From CAINVV01 sp964506325 (GTDB taxonomy: Bacteria; Bacteroidota; Bacteroidia; Bacteroidales; Prolixibacteraceae): 37,273 bases of DNA. The position numbers and the translations under genes are program-made. Shown piece after piece: positions 33,680 through 37,273 of the stretch. The notes under the pieces were generated by a model that was not told the origin of the DNA, searched no databases, and saw nothing but the letters and a program-made list of their open reading frames with translations. How positions within the stretch are numbered: the first letter of the stretch is position 1; the number at the start of each line of letters is the position of its first letter. The stretch lies in contig CAZDLO010000027.1 in NCBI GenBank assembly GCA_964506325.1, positions 1 through 37,273 of the forward strand, in the 5' to 3' direction.

Positions 33680-35317
33680 TCATTTCTGCTTTATACAATG
33701 CTTTTGAATTATTGCAATAAGTTGTTGGTAGTCAATTGGTTTGTTGACATAGTCGTTAAAAACCATTTCTCCGGCCTGACTCAGTTCAATTGGAGGGTAC
33801 CCTGCACTTTGTGCAATGATTATTACATCCCTGTTGTATCTTCTAATTTGACGTGCGGCCTCATAACCACCTATTCCGGGCAATCCAATATCCATTAGAA
33901 CTAAATCCACTTCGGAATTGTGTCGGAATTGTTCAATGGCTTCAATACCTGTTTGTGCATGAATAATTTCTTGGCTGATTTTACGGAGGATTTTTGTGGT
34001 TAATGAAAGTGAAATCTTGTCATCTTCAACAATCAATATTTTTTGAATGGTTACGGTTTTCTCATTTTTCACTTTGTGAGGTGCGTTGGTCAATTCAAAT
34101 GGTTCTTCCGCTGAACGATGGAAAGGTATGGAGAAATGAATGGAAGAACCTGATTTTTCCGTACTGTCTGCCCAGATTATTCCTCCATGTTTTGATATGA
34201 ATTCCTTGCAGAGTAATAGTCCCAAGCCGTTTGACGGTTCTTTGTTAAGTCCGGTTCTTTGGTTCTTAAGGTCAAAATGGAAAAGAGCTTGCCGAAGTTC
34301 TTCCGTCATTCCAATTCCGGTATCCATCACTGTGACCTGTGTCATTTCTCCATTGTGAGGTTTAGTGGCAAGAAAGATTGTGCCTCCGGCAGGTGTAAAC
34401 TTGATGGCATTGGAAATCAAGTTCCTAAATACAGTTTTCAACATGTTTTTATCTCCAAGAACAAACAGATCAATCGGTATTTCATTGACAATATCTAATT
34501 TCCTTTCCAGGGTAAGCTCATTGAATTTTGCAATAACTTCAGTTGCTATGTTATTTAAAGGGATTCTCTCGGGATTAAACTCAATCAGACCTTGTTCAGC
34601 CTTTTCCCATTCCAGCAACTCAATCAGGAGATTAAGAGTATGATTGGCCGATCTGTTGATGGATTCCGAATATTGCCTAAAATCATTCCGGGGTATCGAC
34701 GAAAATTCATCCGTCATATACCTGGATAATTCTACAACAGCACTTATGGGACTCACCAAATCGTGTGCAATGATGGACAGAAATCTATCCTTTGAAGTTA
34801 AAGCTGACTGTTGTTTAATTGTGCTATCCTTCAATGCCTGGAAAGCTATTTTTTTACGGGAAATATCCTGAATGCTAGTTCTTACGCCAAGCGCAACTCC
34901 CCTGGAATCCTGGATGGTACGCCATGTAACGGCGGCCCAGAATTTTGTCCCATCCTTGCGGAAAATTGCAAATTCAATTTCGTTGCTGTTATCCTCATTT
35001 GTAACGCCGGATAATACTTTTTCAAATTTAACGCGGTCTTCTACTGCAAATATCATCGACAGACAATCTCTGGATTCCATATATTCTTCAGGTGAATAGC
35101 CGGTAAGCCTGTTACAAAGGGAATTCATCCAGACAGGGTTTCCTTTTGAATCAAACCAACATTCCCAATTGGCTGAATAATTAGCAATGGCTTCAAATTT
35201 TTCTTTTTTCCGCAACAGAGATTTTTTCTCATCCAGGTTAAGATCCTTCAGGGGGGCAATCTCTTTATAAGTCTTGTTTCTTACCCTTTTTATCTTACAA
35301 TTTTTGCGGTCGTCCAT
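33680..35317 (-). CDS. Soluble PAS hybrid histidine kinase with C-terminal receiver
   Basis: From the ATG at 35317 it is 545 residues (a TTG at 35341 would be 8 longer) and has no transmembrane helix. The domains in order are a PAS domain at about 40-155 (TGYSPEEYM, DGTKFWAAVTWR), HisKA with the phospho-acceptor His185 in SIIAHDLVSP, and an HATPase with the N box FRNLISNAIKFTP (Asn303), G1 MDTGIGM (Asp332) and G2 NGLGLLL. A response-regulator receiver is at about 425-543 with VEDDK, acceptor Asp476 in LVLMDIGLP, and Lys526. Being cytoplasmic, it probably senses an internal signal through PAS. A LytTR regulator lies 504 bases upstream on the same strand. Confidence 0.9.
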   Translation of the reverse strand: MDDRKNCKIKRVRNKTYKEIAPLKDLNLDEKKSLLRKKEKFEAIANYSANWECWFDSKGNPVWMNSLCNRLTGYSPEEYMESRDCLSMIFAVEDRVKFEKVLSGVTNEDNSNEIEFAIFRKDGTKFWAAVTWRTIQDSRGVALGVRTSIQDISRKKIAFQALKDSTIKQQSALTSKDRFLSIIAHDLVSPISAVVELSRYMTDEFSSIPRNDFRQYSESINRSANHTLNLLIELLEWEKAEQGLIEFNPERIPLNNIATEVIAKFNELTLERKLDIVNEIPIDLFVLGDKNMLKTVFRNLISNAIKFTPAGGTIFLATKPHNGEMTQVTVMDTGIGMTEELRQALFHFDLKNQRTGLNKEPSNGLGLLLCKEFISKHGGIIWADSTEKSGSSIHFSIPFHRSAEEPFELTNAPHKVKNEKTVTIQKILIVEDDKISLSLTTKILRKISQEIIHAQTGIEAIEQFRHNSEVDLVLMDIGLPGIGGYEAARQIRRYNRDVIIIAQSAGYPPIELSQAGEMVFNDYVNKPIDYQQLIAIIQKHCIKQK

Positions 35318-35821
35318 GGCATAAAATTCTAAATTTATCAATACAGTGGTCGTCGATGAAATACCTTTGAGTCAATTCTGAAACTATTACGGAAATAAAT
35401 TTGCCGGGCCAATCAAACTTCCGTGTCTTAAGGAAAATGCAAGGCAATCAAAGCTGGTCTTGGTTTTGGGGAATGGCAGAGGGCTTTCCCGGTACTGTTG
35501 GTTTAAGTATAGAAATTCTAAATTTATTATGATTTCATTTAATAGTCAGGGTTTTGGTGCTAAACTTGCATTAGACTTTCTGTTCGTAGCAATTTTTGAA
35601 ATAATCGCCCTCCGGCATCAATTTAATGAATCATAATATTTGCAAAAGCATCCGGTAAAAGTCGAAATAAAAGGGATTCGTCCTGATTTTTAGACCTGGG
35701 CCGGAGTCGGAAACGAGAGAACCCATAATTTCTACAGTGGACTTCCGGGAGTGGTAGTCACTTCATTAAGCGGGATCGACGGGAGAAGAGAGGAAGCTGT
35801 GAATTCTGTTATAGAACAGGT
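35318..35821. other. 504-base gap between the LytTR regulator and the hybrid kinase
   Basis: I see no gene. A 15-base direct repeat AAATTCTAAATTTAT occurs at 35324-35338 and 35513-35527, the first just upstream of the kinase start. Several -7-like TAnnTTTG sequences occur (for example 35362-35369 and 35396-35403 on +) but without paired -33 boxes. Confidence 0.45.
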
Positions 35822-36580
35822 TCAATTGTCAAGCATAAATTGGATTTTCTTGACGATTTCAGAATTATTCCTTAAGGATACCGGAATCTTTATGCCACTC
35901 TTCAGATGAACAAAATTTCCATTGAGTTTTGAATATTTTTCGATATGGTTGATATTCACCAGGTAAGATTTATGAGTCCGGTAGAACTGGTTGTCAGGAA
36001 GAATTTCCTGCAAATATTTTAATGGTTTTGAAATATTGATCTTTTTGCCAAAATATGTTACAATCACAGAATAGGACTGGTCTGCATAACAATATTCAAT
36101 GTATTTGGTGTTTTCAATGATAAATCCTGTTTCAAAATCCAGCAATACATTTTTTCCTTCAATATCAAGGATGATAATTTTATTTACTTTTTTTTCCAGC
36201 TCATTCTGCTGTCTCTCGTGCCTAAGTAACAAGGACACCTTTTGCAGAGATTCCCGCAATTCGATGTAATTGACAGGTTTAAGCAAATAATCAACCGCTG
36301 ATTTTTTTATTGCATTGATCGCATATTTGTCGTAACCGGTAACAAAAATAATTTTAAATGATGGATCATTGAAATAATTGTAAATTTCCATCCCGCTCTT
36401 GTTTGGCATATTGATATCCAGCAACACTAGATCAGGGTTTTTTTCATTGATCAGTTTGATCCCGTCATCAAGGTTATTTGAGGTTCCTACCAACTTGACC
36501 AACTCCGGAGCATAGGCAAGAAAATCAGTAAGAATTTCAATTGCTGTCTTGTCATCATCAATAATTATTGCAGAAATCAT
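35822..36580 (-). CDS. LytTR-type response regulator
   Basis: This 252-residue response regulator has a receiver domain with acidic pocket IIIDDDKT (Asp8-Asp10), phospho-acceptor Asp55 in LVLLDINMP, and the KP motif in DYLLKPVNY. From about residue 140 a LytTR DNA-binding domain follows (IEYCYADQSYSVIVTYFGKK, then FYRTHKSYLVNINHI and FVHLKSGIKIPVS). LytTR regulators bind paired direct repeats upstream of target genes. Its cognate kinase may be the hybrid enzyme 0.5 kb downstream, or an unlinked LytS-type kinase. A good Shine-Dalgarno-like AAAGGAG (36590-36596) precedes the ATG, unusual in this phylum. Confidence 0.92.
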   Translation of the reverse strand: MISAIIIDDDKTAIEILTDFLAYAPELVKLVGTSNNLDDGIKLINEKNPDLVLLDINMPNKSGMEIYNYFNDPSFKIIFVTGYDKYAINAIKKSAVDYLLKPVNYIELRESLQKVSLLLRHERQQNELEKKVNKIIILDIEGKNVLLDFETGFIIENTKYIEYCYADQSYSVIVTYFGKKINISKPLKYLQEILPDNQFYRTHKSYLVNINHIEKYSKLNGNFVHLKSGIKIPVSLRNNSEIVKKIQFMLDN

Positions 36581-36589
36581 AATTTTTTT

Positions 36590-36622
36590 CTCCTTTGGTT
36601 TAATTGGTTAGGAACATATATA
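36590..36622 (-). promoter_or_regulatory. LytTR gene leader: AAAGGAG and -7 box
   Basis: On the minus strand AAAGGAG (36590-36596) sits 9 bases before the ATG, a classical Shine-Dalgarno spacing. A -7-like TATATATG lies at 36615-36622. Most other genes here have no such ribosome site. Confidence 0.45.
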
Positions 36623-36869
36623 GAAACGGCATTTTTTCCAGAATATTTTGCCCACAATAGAGGTCTGACAGGTTCATTGGTTGGCAAGGCTAAAATGTTA
36701 ATTCTCTGATCAATAATTAAATTCATTTTGATGGATATAGACCATGCAAAAAGCTATTGGATATGAAATATGCACAATAATATTTATACCGCGATTTCAA
36801 GGAAGGTAACCACCTAATTTGCAAATATTCGAACTGACTTTCTTAAAGCAATTGAAATACAATTTACCG

Positions 36870-36918
36870 CCTTAATCAATCTGTTTAAAGCATTAATGTC
36901 ATTAAGGGTGTTTTTTTT
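36870..36918 (+). terminator. Orphan rho-independent-like terminator on the + strand
   Basis: CCTTAAT (36870-36876) pairs with ATTAAGG (36901-36907), giving a perfect 7-base stem with a 24-base loop. GTG and eight Ts follow (36911-36918). No + strand gene ends here, so an unannotated small RNA or an attenuator in the leader of the next gene is possible. Confidence 0.35.
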
Positions 36919-37038
36919 ATTATTTTCGGTAACCGGGGATTACGAAAGGGTTTTAAACAAATATTCAAAGAAATTTCCCCCGGAATTTGACTTTGGCATT
37001 TCTTCCTTTTAATGATCCGCGATATTTAACTGCGGAAA

Positions 37039-37273
37039 ATGAAACTTAGTGATAATTTTAAAATTAAAGACATGAGATTGGTTTCTTTCTTCATTCCCCT
37101 TTGCCTGGTCGCAATAACCGGGGTTCTCAATGCTCAGAATAAATTGGACATTGTCTTAAACCGGCCTGATCTTACCCGTGGAATGCCGGTGATGAAGGCC
37201 CTGGCAGAAAGGGCCTCTGCAACAGATTATGACACGACCAGCTTCAAGCTCCAGGACCTTTCCGACCTGGTTT
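37039..37273 (+). CDS. Secreted SagB/nitroreductase-family protein, 3' end outside the window
   Basis: The visible 78 codons begin MKLSDNFKIKD, with a second in-frame ATG at 37072 (MRLVSFFIPLCLVAITGVLN, then AQ) that gives a more typical signal peptide. The mature start reads LDIVLNRPDLTRGMPVMKAL, then AERASATDYDTTSFKLQDLSDLV. It matches the N-terminus of exported nitroreductase (SagB/ThcOx-like) proteins of Bacteroidota, where the pattern is P-x-x-x-x-G-x-P-x-x-x-A-L-x-x-R followed by L-x-x-L-S-x-L-x-W. These are FMN-dependent oxidoreductases. The flavin-binding and catalytic parts lie beyond the window, so the call rests on this N-terminal pattern only. Confidence 0.65.
   Translation, partial: MKLSDNFKIKDMRLVSFFIPLCLVAITGVLNAQNKLDIVLNRPDLTRGMPVMKALAERASATDYDTTSFKLQDLSDLV

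Larger units (their letters stand above)
36581..37038. other. 458-base divergent intergenic region
   Basis: There is no protein gene. It includes the LytTR promoter elements near the left end and a terminator-like hairpin with T8 on the + strand at 36870-36918. The promoter of the nitroreductase-like gene was not identified with confidence. Confidence 0.45.

Noticed and set aside
33429..33698. 89-codon minus-strand frame between the CPBP gene and the hybrid kinase
   Set aside because: It overlaps both the end of the CPBP gene and the end of the kinase gene and shows no recognisable domain.
35694..35909. 71-codon plus-strand open stretch in the kinase/LytTR gap
   Set aside because: There is no ATG until its last few codons, and the second half runs antisense to the LytTR gene.
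1..37273. tRNA, rRNA, CRISPR arrays, insertion sequences or phage genes
   Set aside because: I saw no tRNA T-loop pattern, no regularly spaced repeats with spacers, and no transposase, integrase or capsid-like product in the reading frames. A tRNAscan or covariance search was not possible here.

Overview
This 37 kb window reads as chromosomal DNA of a Bacteroidota member (class Bacteroidia). The evidence is two type IX secretion (T9SS) outer-membrane families (PorV-like and PorP/SprF-like), a TonB-dependent receptor, an HU-CCDC81/SPOR-domain protein, A-rich leaders mostly without Shine-Dalgarno sites, and promoters resembling the Bacteroidota pattern TTTG-N19-TAnnTTTG. I see no rRNA, tRNA, CRISPR array, insertion sequence or phage genes.

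Region 1 (1-4718, + strand) is a metabolic block. It holds the 3' part of one Gfo/Idh/MocA dehydrogenase, a second Tat-exported one that lacks the family's EKP lysine, a truncated secreted protein, and a promoter driving an overlapping pair: a DapA-superfamily aldolase-like enzyme and a zinc-ligand-bearing MtaA/UroD-type protein. Region 2 (5074-13170) handles outer-membrane uptake and secreted hydrolysis. It has a TonB receptor and an oligogalacturonate-lyase-like propeller lipoprotein on +, then on - an Asp-box propeller protein and two secreted metallophosphoesterases. Region 3 (13419-17358, -) pairs a PorV-like T9SS protein with a large secreted protein whose transglutaminase-like domain has lost its catalytic Cys and His.

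Region 4 (17445-23753) has a small membrane protein on +, converging with a compact - strand cluster: PorP/SprF, a TPR protein, polyphosphate kinase 1 and a HEAT-like protein. Region 5 (24043-29892) carries riboflavin synthase, an M19 dipeptidase, the HU/SPOR protein (with two adjacent palindromes upstream), galE, rfbB and a small secreted protein. Region 6 (30144-33461) holds a Tat-exported aldo/keto reductase, a DusB-type tRNA-dihydrouridine synthase and a CPBP intramembrane protease. Region 7 (33680-37273) has a soluble hybrid histidine kinase, a LytTR response regulator, and the start of a secreted SagB/nitroreductase-like protein that runs off the window.

Most genes fall into known families. 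The points most worth a second look are the DapA-like/MtaA-like operon with changed active-site motifs, the degenerate transglutaminase next to PorV, ppk1 embedded in a PorP/SprF cluster, and the double palindrome at 27044-27080. I did not find a clearly new defence or mobile system, and I do not claim one.
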